DNA from: Eisenbergiella sp963559585 | Lineage (GTDB): Bacteria; Bacillota; Clostridia; Lachnospirales; Lachnospiraceae | Direction: 5' to 3' | Length of the DNA stretch: 64,000 bases | Assembly (NCBI GenBank): GCA_963559585.1 | Contig: CAUWLJ010000006.1 | Location: 4,241 to 68,240 of the forward strand | Shown here: positions 42,570 through 50,370 of the stretch, piece by piece | How positions within the stretch are numbered: the first letter of the stretch is position 1 | How the letters are laid out: each line of letters begins with the position of its first letter | Position numbers and translations under genes: made by a program | Notes under the pieces: generated by a model | Seen by the model: only the letters and a program-made list of their open reading frames with translations | The model's database searches: none | Told to the model about the DNA's origin: nothing

Positions 42570-43778
42570 ATGTCTCTGAATAAGAAATCCGTTGATGACA
42601 TCAACGTAAAAGGCAAACGCGTCCTTTGCAGATGCGACTTCAATGTACCGTTAAAGGAAGGGAAGATCACCGACGAGAACCGTCTGTCAGCGGCCCTTCC
42701 CACCATCAAGAAGCTGATCGCCGACGGCGGAAAGGTGATTCTGTGCTCCCACCTTGGTAAGCCCAAGGGAGAGCCCAAGCCTGAGCTGTCTCTGGCTCCC
42801 GTGGCAGTGCGCCTGTCCGAGCTTCTGGGCCAGGAGGTAAAGTTTGCCGCTGATCCCGAGGTGGTAGGCCCCAACGCAAAGGCTGCAGTGGAGGCTATGA
42901 AGGACGGAGATGTGATCCTTTTGGAGAACACCCGCTACAGAGTGGAGGAGACCAAGAACGGAGAGGCTTTCTCCAAAGAGCTGGCTTCCCTCTGCGACGT
43001 ATTCGTAAACGATGCTTTCGGAACCGCTCACAGAGCGCACTGCTCCAACGTGGGTGTGGCACAGCTCGTTGATACCGCTGTGGTTGGATATCTGATGCAG
43101 AAGGAAATCGACTTTTTGGGCAATGCGGTTGAGAATCCCGTAAGACCCTTCGTTGCCATCCTGGGCGGCGCCAAGGTTGCGGACAAGCTGAACGTAATCT
43201 CCAACCTGCTTGAGAAGTGCGATACCCTCATTATCGGCGGCGGCATGGCTTTCACCTTCCTGAAGGCGAAGGGCTATGAGATCGGCGCATCCCTGGTGGA
43301 CGAGGAGAAGATCGGCTACTGTAAGGAAATGATGGAGAAGGCTGAGAAGCTGGGCAAGAACCTTCTGCTTCCCGTTGATGCAGTGGTTGCCAAGTCCTTC
43401 CCTAATCCCATCGATGCCCAGATCGAGGTTGAGGTATGTGCGGCAGACGCCATCCCTGCCGATATGATGGGCCTTGATATTGGACCTAAGAGCGCAGAGG
43501 CTTATGCGGACGCTGTGAAGAGCGCCAAGACCGTGGTATGGAACGGGCCCATGGGCGTATTCGAGAATCCTGTGCTGGCGCAGGGTACGATTGCGGTTGC
43601 CAAGGCTCTGGCTGAGACGGATGCTACCACCATCATCGGCGGCGGAGATTCCGCAGCGGCTGTAAATCAGCTTGGCTTCGGCGACAAGATGAGCCACATT
43701 TCCACTGGCGGCGGCGCTTCCCTTGAGTTCCTGGAGGGCAAGGAGCTTCCCGGCGTGGCAGCAGCAAACGACAAATAA
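42570..43778 (+). CDS. pgk: Phosphoglycerate kinase
   Basis: This is a 402-residue cytoplasmic kinase of glycolysis. The N-terminal substrate-binding motif GKRVLCRCDFNVPLKEGKIT, the SHLGKPKGE loop, FVNDAFGTAHRAH and the nucleotide-binding FLGN...GGAKVADKL and GGGDSAAAV stretches are all present. ATG 42570 has AGGAGG nine bases upstream; a GTG/ATG further upstream at 42528 is excluded by the family start. It lies 132 bases after gapA and 28 bases before tpiA. Confidence 0.98.
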   Translation: MSLNKKSVDDINVKGKRVLCRCDFNVPLKEGKITDENRLSAALPTIKKLIADGGKVILCSHLGKPKGEPKPELSLAPVAVRLSELLGQEVKFAADPEVVGPNAKAAVEAMKDGDVILLENTRYRVEETKNGEAFSKELASLCDVFVNDAFGTAHRAHCSNVGVAQLVDTAVVGYLMQKEIDFLGNAVENPVRPFVAILGGAKVADKLNVISNLLEKCDTLIIGGGMAFTFLKAKGYEIGASLVDEEKIGYCKEMMEKAEKLGKNLLLPVDAVVAKSFPNPIDAQIEVEVCAADAIPADMMGLDIGPKSAEAYADAVKSAKTVVWNGPMGVFENPVLAQGTIAVAKALAETDATTIIGGGDSAAAVNQLGFGDKMSHISTGGGASLEFLEGKELPGVAAANDK

Positions 43779-43806
43779 GACAGCAGGATAGAAGGAGGCC
43801 ATTCCC

Positions 43807-44556
43807 ATGGCAAGAAAGAAAATTATTGCGGGCAACTGGAAGATGAACATGACTCCCAGCCAGGCCGTTGAACTGATCAATACCTTAAAGCCCCTTGTGG
43901 CTACCGACGAGGCGGACGTGGTTTTCTGCGTACCTGCCATCGATATCATCCCTGCCATCGAGGCGGCTAAGGGAAGCAACATTGAGATCGGCGCTGAGAA
44001 TATGTACTTTGAGGAGAAGGGCGCATATACCGGAGAGATCGCGCCCGATATGCTCACGGATGTGGGAGTGAAGTATGTGATCATCGGACATTCCGAGAGA
44101 AGAGAGTACTTTGCTGAGACGGATGAGACTGTGAATAAGAAGGTTCTCAAGGCTTTCGAGCACGGCCTTACCCCCATCATCTGCTGTGGCGAGACTCTGA
44201 CCCAGAGAGAGCAGGGCATCACAATCGACTGGATTCGCCAGCAGATCAAGATTGCATTCCTGAACGTGACCGCAGAGCAGGCCAAGACCGCTGTGATCGC
44301 TTATGAGCCTATCTGGGCTATCGGAACCGGAAAGACCGCTACTACTGAGCAGGCTCAGGAAGTATGCGCAGCCATCCGTGTGTGCATCGGCGAGATCTAC
44401 GATCAGGCTACCGCAGAAGCCATCCGTATCCAGTACGGCGGATCTGTGAACGCCGCAACCGCTCCTGAACTGTTCGTACAGCCCGATATTGACGGCGGAC
44501 TGGTGGGCGGAGCTGCTCTGAAGCCTGACTTCGGCAAGATTGTAAACTGGAAATAA
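43807..44556 (+). CDS. tpiA: Triosephosphate isomerase
   Basis: The 249-residue TIM-barrel enzyme interconverts dihydroxyacetone phosphate and glyceraldehyde 3-phosphate. The substrate-binding IIAGNWKMNMTPSQA, the electrophile histidine in IIGHSERREYF, the base glutamate in AYEPIWAIGTGKT and the phosphate loop in IQYGGSVNAA all match. GGAGG lies before the ATG. It is the last gene of the gap-pgk-tpiA operon; a palindromic element follows after five bases. Confidence 0.98.
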   Translation: MARKKIIAGNWKMNMTPSQAVELINTLKPLVATDEADVVFCVPAIDIIPAIEAAKGSNIEIGAENMYFEEKGAYTGEIAPDMLTDVGVKYVIIGHSERREYFAETDETVNKKVLKAFEHGLTPIICCGETLTQREQGITIDWIRQQIKIAFLNVTAEQAKTAVIAYEPIWAIGTGKTATTEQAQEVCAAIRVCIGEIYDQATAEAIRIQYGGSVNAATAPELFVQPDIDGGLVGGAALKPDFGKIVNWK

Positions 44557-44560
44557 TGAT

Positions 44561-44626
44561 GTGACAGTTCAGCCGCATCGACGGATACAGGCAAAAGATG
44601 CCTGCCTGGTGTGGCTGAACGGTTAC
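44561..44626. repeat. Miniature inverted-repeat element after tpiA
   Basis: GTGACAGTTCAGCC (44561-44574) and GGCTGAACGGTTAC (44613-44626) are inverted ends of the same family as the element at 25907. The 38-base interior has only one small hairpin (CAGGCA/TGCCTG). It starts five bases after the tpiA stop and, as RNA, would fold as one long stem. Confidence 0.7.
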
Positions 44627-45155
44627 ACGTTTTTGTGACGGTTCGGATGTTATGTTTGTTCCGGCGGAGGCGTTTGGTCTCTGCCGGGACAGCTTTCGAG
44701 TGATTTTCTTTTTCTGTACTTTTTCTTGTTTTTCACTTTGGATTTCTATGAAAATTTCATTCCTTTGATGAGGGGTTCAGGTATTTTCTTTTCAGGCTTT
44801 TGTATATAGCCTTCATTTTTTTCAGGCTGTTTTTATATCTTTATTTGTATCTATTTCTATGCGGTTTTCTGTTTGTATTTGAGATTGTTTTTATACGGAA
44901 TATAGTCTATTTCGTGCGCTTCCTTTATGGGCTTACCACACAGGAGCAGCTGCCGGGAGCGGCGGAACGGGGCGTGTTTATGCCCTCGTCCAAGGCGGGT
45001 GCGTTATGTATCAGGAAACAGCTTTGGTTTTTAGAAGGGAGGAGAGGAAAAACGCCTGCCCCTCTTGCAAGCAAAGCCTGTTGGTGAGATAATACTCCTG
45101 ATAGAGAGCCCCGCTAGAGCATGTTTGAACATGCTCTGAGGCAAAATTTCAGAGA
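44627..45155. other. Intergenic region with a terminator-like hairpin and a T-rich island
   Basis: CCGGCGGAG and CTCTGCCGG (44661-44687) form a stem that could end the gap-pgk-tpiA transcript. From about 44690 to 44940 the plus strand is strikingly T-rich, unlike the rest of the window. A palindrome, AGAGCATGTTTGAACATGCTCT less its last two bases when counted to 20, spans 45116-45137. I see no credible gene; a 95-codon frame at 44800 is Phe/Leu/Tyr-rich only because of the T bias. Confidence 0.5.
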
Positions 45156-45167
45156 ATGGAGATTGAT

Positions 45168-45980
45168 ATGACAGTAAAGACCGTTGACATTCACACAGAT
45201 CACACGACAGCAAAGCTTACCACCTATTTTCTGGACAATTCCCCGGAAATGGATGCGGACAGGAAGCGTCCGGTGGTGCTGGTATGTCCGGGAGGCGGCT
45301 ATGCCTTCACCTCAGACCGGGAGGCGGAGCCGGTGGCAATCCGCATGTGCGCCATGGGCTTTCATGCCTGCGTGCTGCGCTACAGCGTGGAGCCGGAGCG
45401 TTTTCCCACCTCCTTGTGGGAGCTGGCTGCCAGCGTGGCATGGCTGAGAGAGCACAGCGAGGAATACCATATTGATGCAGAACAGATCGTGGTCTGCGGA
45501 TTTTCCGCCGGAGGCCATCTGGTATGCAGCCTGGGAACCTTCTGGAACAAGGCTTTTTTAAGGGAAGCGACCGGGCTTGCCGGCGAACAGATGCGGCCTG
45601 ACCGGCTGATTCTGTGCTATCCGGTGATCACCTCGGGAGAATTTGCCCACAGAGGCTCCTTTGACAGCGTGCTGGGAGAGCGGGCCCAGGATTCTGAAAT
45701 GCTGGAACTTCTGTCTTTGGAAAAGCAGGTGACAGGGGACATGCCGCCTGTTTTCCTGTGGCATACCTTTGCGGATACCTGCGTTCCGGTGGAAAATTCC
45801 CTGCTGCTGGCAGACGCCATGCGGAAGGCGGGGGTACCCTTTGAGCTACATATTTTCCCGGAGGGAGGACATGGACTGAGCCTGGCCAACGAAGAGACGG
45901 ACTGTGCGGCAGGAGGAACGATTGTGAAGGAATGCGCCGTCTGGCCGGAGCTGGCGGGAGACTGGATTCGCAGGAAATAG
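45168..45980 (+). CDS. Alpha/beta hydrolase (BD-FAE/acetylesterase-like)
   Basis: The 270-residue cytoplasmic enzyme has VLVCPGGGYAFTSDREAEPV, the HGGG-like oxyanion region with PGGGY; the nucleophile elbow VCGFSAGGHL; an acidic site in HTFADTCVPVENS; and the histidine in FPEGGHGLSLAN. This fits the acetyl-xylan-esterase-like/BD-FAE group that removes acetyl or other acyl groups from sugars. ATG 45168 has GGAG six bases upstream; ATG 45156 is in frame but overlaps that site. A serine beta-lactamase-like gene follows after 36 bases, so the two are probably cotranscribed. Confidence 0.85.
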   Translation: MTVKTVDIHTDHTTAKLTTYFLDNSPEMDADRKRPVVLVCPGGGYAFTSDREAEPVAIRMCAMGFHACVLRYSVEPERFPTSLWELAASVAWLREHSEEYHIDAEQIVVCGFSAGGHLVCSLGTFWNKAFLREATGLAGEQMRPDRLILCYPVITSGEFAHRGSFDSVLGERAQDSEMLELLSLEKQVTGDMPPVFLWHTFADTCVPVENSLLLADAMRKAGVPFELHIFPEGGHGLSLANEETDCAAGGTIVKECAVWPELAGDWIRRK

Positions 45981-46016
45981 GGGCAGGAGTAAAATCGTCC
46001 CGGCAGGGAGGTAAGG

Positions 46017-47201
46017 ATGAAAATGAAAAAGAAAATAAGGCACAGGCTTCAGGAAATGCTGGAACAGGCAATAGAAAAAGAAGAACTGGCCGGCGGCTGT
46101 CTTCTGGTGCGCAAGGATGGGGAGGAGCTTCTCTATCTGGAGGGAGGGATGGCTGACCGGGAGGCGGGCAGAACCATCAGCAGGGATCAGATTTACCGGC
46201 TCTATTCCATGAGCAAGCCGATAACGGCAGCGGCGGTGATGAAGCTGATGGAGGAGGGGCTGGTGGATCTGGCGGAGCCCGTGGCCTCTTATATTCCGGC
46301 CTTTGAAGGGCAGAAGGTAGAGGAGAAGGGCTGGCTTGTGCCCGCAGCAAGAGGGGTGACGGTGAAGGATCTTCTGGACATGACCTCCGGCCTGACCTAC
46401 GGCGGCGAGCCGGGGCTGGCGGGGGAGTATGCCGCAGGGCTTTTTGCCAGAGTGGGGGAGCGTCTGCTTTCCGACCATCCCATGACCACGATGGAATTTG
46501 CCAGTCAGGCAGGGGAAGGCCCTCTTCTTTTCCAGCCGGGCAGCTCCTGGCGGTACGGTACATCGGCGGACGTGCTGGGAGCAGTGGTGGAGGCGGCGTC
46601 CGGCATGAGCTTTGGAGAGTATCTGGAAAAGAATATTTTCAAGCCTTTGGGAATGAAGGATACGGGTTTCTGGGTACCGGAAAAGAAAGCGGAGCGCCTG
46701 GTGAAAGCCTATCAGAGAGCAGAGAACGGAAAGCTGGTTCCCTATCTGGAAAATCATCTGGGTATCCTGAACGGAATGGACAGAAAACCGGCCTTTGAAT
46801 CGGGAGGAGCGGGGCTTGTGTCCACAGTGGATGATTACGCCAGATTCGCCCAGATGCTTTTGAACGAAGGGGAGCTGGAGGGCGTGCGGGTGCTGCACCC
46901 GGCGACGGTGCGGTTTATGACGGCAGGAAGCCTGACAGCCTGGCAGGAGCCTGCCTTTGAACAGAATTTTGCCAATATGCCTGGCTATACCTATGGAAAT
47001 CTGATGCGGGTAATGAAGTATCCCGGTCATTCCGCCACATTGAACCGTGCGGGCGAATACGGCTGGGACGGCTGGCTTGGCTGTTATTTTGCCAATGATC
47101 CGGCAGAGAAAATGACCATGCTTTTCATGATGCAAAAGACGGATTCCGGCCTGACCAGCCTAGTACGCAGGATGCGCAACCTGATTATGAGTGAAATCTG
47201 A
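46017..47201 (+). CDS. Serine hydrolase of the beta-lactamase/penicillin-binding family (class C-like)
   Basis: The 394-residue protein has the SxxK motif in YRLYSMSKPITAAAV (Ser near residue 65), LLDMTSGLTYG, RYGTSADVLGAVVEA in the YxN region, and HSATLNRAGEYGWDGWLG in the KTG region. There is no signal peptide, so it is likely cytoplasmic; most of its relatives are esterases or peptidases rather than antibiotic-destroying enzymes. GGGAGG precedes the ATG. It follows the alpha/beta hydrolase gene and may act with it on small esters, which is only an inference. Confidence 0.85.
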   Translation: MKMKKKIRHRLQEMLEQAIEKEELAGGCLLVRKDGEELLYLEGGMADREAGRTISRDQIYRLYSMSKPITAAAVMKLMEEGLVDLAEPVASYIPAFEGQKVEEKGWLVPAARGVTVKDLLDMTSGLTYGGEPGLAGEYAAGLFARVGERLLSDHPMTTMEFASQAGEGPLLFQPGSSWRYGTSADVLGAVVEAASGMSFGEYLEKNIFKPLGMKDTGFWVPEKKAERLVKAYQRAENGKLVPYLENHLGILNGMDRKPAFESGGAGLVSTVDDYARFAQMLLNEGELEGVRVLHPATVRFMTAGSLTAWQEPAFEQNFANMPGYTYGNLMRVMKYPGHSATLNRAGEYGWDGWLGCYFANDPAEKMTMLFMMQKTDSGLTSLVRRMRNLIMSEI

Positions 47202-47278
47202 CAAAATTTGTCAGAATATACGAAAAATATGCGGCAACAGAAGGTATACTTGTACAGATTATCCTCATATGATATAAT
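47197..47278 (+). promoter_or_regulatory. Promoter and dyad before the HPr-like gene
   Basis: TTGTAC (47250-47255) and TATAAT (47273-47278) are 17 bases apart. Upstream, TCTGACAAAATTTGTCAGA (47197-47215) is a perfect dyad with 9-bp arms; it overlaps the preceding stop codon. It could be an operator or part of a terminator. The leader to the ATG is about 205 bases and GC-rich, with a possible stem CCCAGAC/GTCTGGG (47339-47369). Confidence 0.6.
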
Positions 47279-47488
47279 GAATGTGAAAAATGGACGTGTC
47301 CGATAGACCTTTTAACAGAGGCCCCCGCCGGGAGGAAAACCCAGACGCGCCCGGTAATGCGGAGTCTGGGCGGAAGAAAACAGGAGGCGAGGTCCGGGCG
47401 GAGGCCGGGCGGGAAAGCCGGGAGGCGGAGCGGGAAGGCCGCCTGTTCCGGCTCGTTGCGCACGAAGGAGGCGCAGAAGGGAGCATAT

Positions 47489-47746
47489 ATGAGAGAGTTT
47501 GAGCACATAGTTAAATCTTCTGTGGGACTGCATCCGCGCGTGGCGGGAATGATGATGAACCTGGTGAGGGATTTTGACAGCGATGTGATCCTCATGAACG
47601 GGGAAAAGGGCGGAAATCTCCAGAAGCTTCTGGGCATTCTGCACCTGAACATCCGGTGCGGGGACAGGCTGATGTTCCGGATTTCCGGTAAGGATGAGGA
47701 GATCGCCTATCAGGAACTGCATGATTTTGTGGAGAACTATCTGTAG
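47489..47746 (+). CDS. HPr family phosphocarrier-like protein lacking Ser46
   Basis: The 85-residue product is of HPr length and order. The phospho-acceptor histidine falls exactly at position 15 in SVGLHPRVAG, where canonical HPr reads GLHARPA; Arg17 is kept but Ala16/Pro18 are changed to Pro16/Val18. Position 46, the serine phosphorylated by HPr kinase in classic HPr, is a lysine here (NLQKLLGILHLNI). GAAGGGAG lies before ATG 47489. It is a lone gene with its own promoter and terminator, not part of a pts operon. It may be a specialised phosphocarrier blind to HPr kinase. Confidence 0.82.
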   Translation: MREFEHIVKSSVGLHPRVAGMMMNLVRDFDSDVILMNGEKGGNLQKLLGILHLNIRCGDRLMFRISGKDEEIAYQELHDFVENYL

Positions 47747-47832
47747 GCGGACGCTGCTCTGGGAAGCGGAGCCTGGGTGGTATGGAGAGGGAGAAGGCGC
47801 TGCAGCGAACAGCAGCCTTGAGGTAAGAGGGA

Positions 47833-47867
47833 AACAGCGGATCAGGTCGAGTGATGCGCTGTTTTTT
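47833..47867 (+). terminator. Terminator of the HPr-like gene
   Basis: AACAGCG (47833-47839) and CGCTGTT (47857-47863) pair around a 17-nt loop, followed by TTTT. The remainder of the 47747-48085 gap holds a GC-rich leader for the next gene and no credible coding region. Confidence 0.65.
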
Positions 47868-48085
47868 CTATCCATCTGTCCATAAGACAGTTTCTCTTCC
47901 CTGACAGCGTCGGCAGCTTTCCTTTCAACTATGAAAAAAGTATAAACAGGAACAAAATGGCTCCAAAATGTTGTATAACATATAGTAGATGGAATGAGAG
48001 CAGCCCACAGGAACGGCAGCCCGCAGTCGGGAGGGGGGCGGAAGGGCAGCCGTTGGCCCGGGCGGGAGAGCCGGCGAGGGCCGGT

Positions 48086-50230
48086 ATGGAGGAGAGCATG
48101 GAGCGTTATGCAGCGTTTCTGTTGAAGTACAAAAAAACGGTACTCTTTTTTTTCTTTGCAGCATCGGCGGTATGCGTCCTGCTGGCAGGGATGACCGGGG
48201 TAAACTACAATTTTGCAGATTACCTTCCAGAATCCGCGCCGTCCACGAAGGCGCTGCGGGTGATGGAGGAGGAATACAGTCAGGCCGTACCCAATATGCG
48301 GGTGATGGTGCAGGATGTTGCCATACCGGAGGCTTTGGAGATCAAGAGGAGCCTGGCAGCAGTGGAGGGCGTGGAGGCGGTAAGCTGGCTGGACGATGTG
48401 GTGGAGCTGTATGCACCTTTGGAGATGGCGGACGAGAAAACGGTGAAGGAATGGTATGTGGATGGAAACGCCTGCTTTTCTCTGACGGTTTCCGAGCAGA
48501 AGGAGGCGCAGGCGGTGGCCGGAGTGCGGGAGCTGATCGGGGAGGAGGGCTACATGTCCGGGGCGGCGGTGGAGAGCGCGGTGGCGCCGGTCAACACGGC
48601 CAGGGATGTGCAGAACATCATGCTGCTGGTGGTTCCCATCATCCTTTTGATCCTCATACTTACCACACAGTCCTGGTTCGAGCCGGTGCTGTTTCTGATT
48701 ACCATAGGAGCGGCCATTGTGCTGAACATGGGGACGAACCTGGTGTTCGGAACGGTTTCCTTCGTGACGAATGCGGCGGGGCCGGTGCTCCAGATGGCGG
48801 TTTCCATGGATTATTCTATTTTTCTCCTGCATCAGTTTGCAAGAAACAGAGAGCAGGGGATGAAGGAGGAGCGCGCCATGATGGCGGCGGTGAAGCAGTC
48901 GGTGGGAAGCGTGCTTTCCAGCGGTCTGACCACGGTGACGGGCTTTCTGGCGCTTACGTTCATGCAGTTTCGGATCGGCCCAGACCTGGGCTGGGCCATG
49001 GCGAAGGCTATCCTGATCAGCCTGGTATGTACCCTGTGCTTCCTGCCGGCGCTGGCAGTCTGCTGCAGCAGACTGATCGACCGAACCAGACACAGACCCT
49101 TCCTGCCCCGCTTTGACGGCTTCGCAGGTCTGGTGATGAAGGTGCGCGTTCCGGTACTGATCCTCACGGCTCTGGCGGTTCCCGTCCTGTTCCTGGCCCA
49201 GCAGAACAACCGCTTTTATTATGGAGGGAGCGAGGTATACAGCTCTTTGAAAACCCAGATGGGCAGGGACGCGGCGGCAATTCACGGGGATTTTGGCTCC
49301 TCCGACCCAGTGGTGCTGATGGTTCCCAAAGGGGAGCCGGAGAAGGAAGCCGCCATGAATGAAGAACTGAAAAGCCTGGAGGGCGTGGCGGAGGTGCTCT
49401 CTTATGTGGGAACGGTGGGCAGCTCCATCCCGGCTGAATATGTGCCCGAACAGATCCGCACCCAGTTCTATTCTCCCCACTACAGCCGTTTTGTGGTGAC
49501 GCTCCACACCAGAGAGCGGGAGAGCGACTGGTATGAGAAGGTCAATGGGGTGCGCAGCGTAGGGGAGAAGTATTATGGGAAGGAGCTTCTCTATGCAGGA
49601 GAGCTGGTGAGCACGGAGGATCTGAAGTCCACGATCACCCAGGATAATTTGAAGGTGAATTTCCTGGCCATTCTGCTGGTATTTTTGATCCTGCTGGTGA
49701 ATTTCCGTTCCTTTATTCTTCCGCTGATCCTGACGCTGGTGATCGAATCCTCCATATGGATCAATTTGGGCATCCCATATTTCATGGGAACGCCTCTGTT
49801 CTACATCGGCTATTTGATCGTCAGTACGGTACAGCTTGGAGCTACCATCGATTATGCTATCCTGTTTACCGACCGGTACATGCAGTATCGGAAGAGGATG
49901 GAAAAGAAGGAGGCCGCCCGGGAGACTCTGAAAAGCTGCACCCTGTCCATCCTCACCTCCGCTCTGGTGCTGACGCTGGCCGGAACGGTGTTAGGCAGGC
50001 TGTCCACCAACGGCGTGATCAGCCAGCTGGGCTCCCTGATTGGACGGGGGGCGGTGCTCTCCTTTGTGCTGGTGGTCTGCGTCCTGCCCACCCTCCTGAT
50101 CCTTCTGGACGGCGCGGTGAAAAGAACTACCTGGCAGGCGGATTTTTATGAAAAAATCAGCCCCGGGACTTCCGGGAAAGGGAAGGCGGCGGCCGTAAGG
50201 CTTCCGGGAAAGGAAAGGCGGCGGCCGTAA
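48086..50230 (+). CDS. MMPL/RND family transporter
   Basis: The product of about 714 residues has the two-fold RND layout: a first helix (TVLFFFFAASAVCVLLAGMTG), an outside domain, five helices, a repeat of the same plan, and a last block of helices. Typical helix-4 stretches are SMDYSIFLLHQFARNRE and TIDYAILFTDRYMQYRK. MMPL proteins move lipids or hydrophobic compounds using proton flow. ATG 48086 (GAGGG upstream) or 48098 may be the start. The last 20 or so residues are encoded by a 32-nt tandem repeat and look low-complexity. The heptad-repeat gene follows, probably as a partner. Confidence 0.88.
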   Translation: MEESMERYAAFLLKYKKTVLFFFFAASAVCVLLAGMTGVNYNFADYLPESAPSTKALRVMEEEYSQAVPNMRVMVQDVAIPEALEIKRSLAAVEGVEAVSWLDDVVELYAPLEMADEKTVKEWYVDGNACFSLTVSEQKEAQAVAGVRELIGEEGYMSGAAVESAVAPVNTARDVQNIMLLVVPIILLILILTTQSWFEPVLFLITIGAAIVLNMGTNLVFGTVSFVTNAAGPVLQMAVSMDYSIFLLHQFARNREQGMKEERAMMAAVKQSVGSVLSSGLTTVTGFLALTFMQFRIGPDLGWAMAKAILISLVCTLCFLPALAVCCSRLIDRTRHRPFLPRFDGFAGLVMKVRVPVLILTALAVPVLFLAQQNNRFYYGGSEVYSSLKTQMGRDAAAIHGDFGSSDPVVLMVPKGEPEKEAAMNEELKSLEGVAEVLSYVGTVGSSIPAEYVPEQIRTQFYSPHYSRFVVTLHTRERESDWYEKVNGVRSVGEKYYGKELLYAGELVSTEDLKSTITQDNLKVNFLAILLVFLILLVNFRSFILPLILTLVIESSIWINLGIPYFMGTPLFYIGYLIVSTVQLGATIDYAILFTDRYMQYRKRMEKKEAARETLKSCTLSILTSALVLTLAGTVLGRLSTNGVISQLGSLIGRGAVLSFVLVVCVLPTLLILLDGAVKRTTWQADFYEKISPGTSGKGKAAAVRLPGKERRRP

Positions 50231-50307
50231 GGCTTCCAGGAAAAGAAAGGCGGCGGACATAAGGATTTCTGGAAAGGAAAGGCGGCCGCAGGGCTTCAGA
50301 GAAAGGA
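50185..50307 (+). repeat. 32-nt imperfect tandem repeat at the MMPL gene end
   Basis: Four units start at 50185, 50217, 50249 and 50281. Each begins GGCGGC and carries a TTC...GGAAAGGA-like end. The first two differ at only two positions, while the others have drifted. The array covers the last MMPL codons, the stop at 50228-50230 and the leader of the next gene. Confidence 0.85.
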
Positions 50308-50370
50308 CAAGGCGTGCAGATGGCGGAGAGAAGGAATAAGGTACAGGCTGGAAGAAGGGAGGCATATGAG

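Noticed and set aside
44800..45087. A 95-codon frame rich in Phe, Leu and Tyr after tpiA
   Set aside because: It arises from the T-rich base composition, has no ribosome site and loses its membrane-like character halfway.
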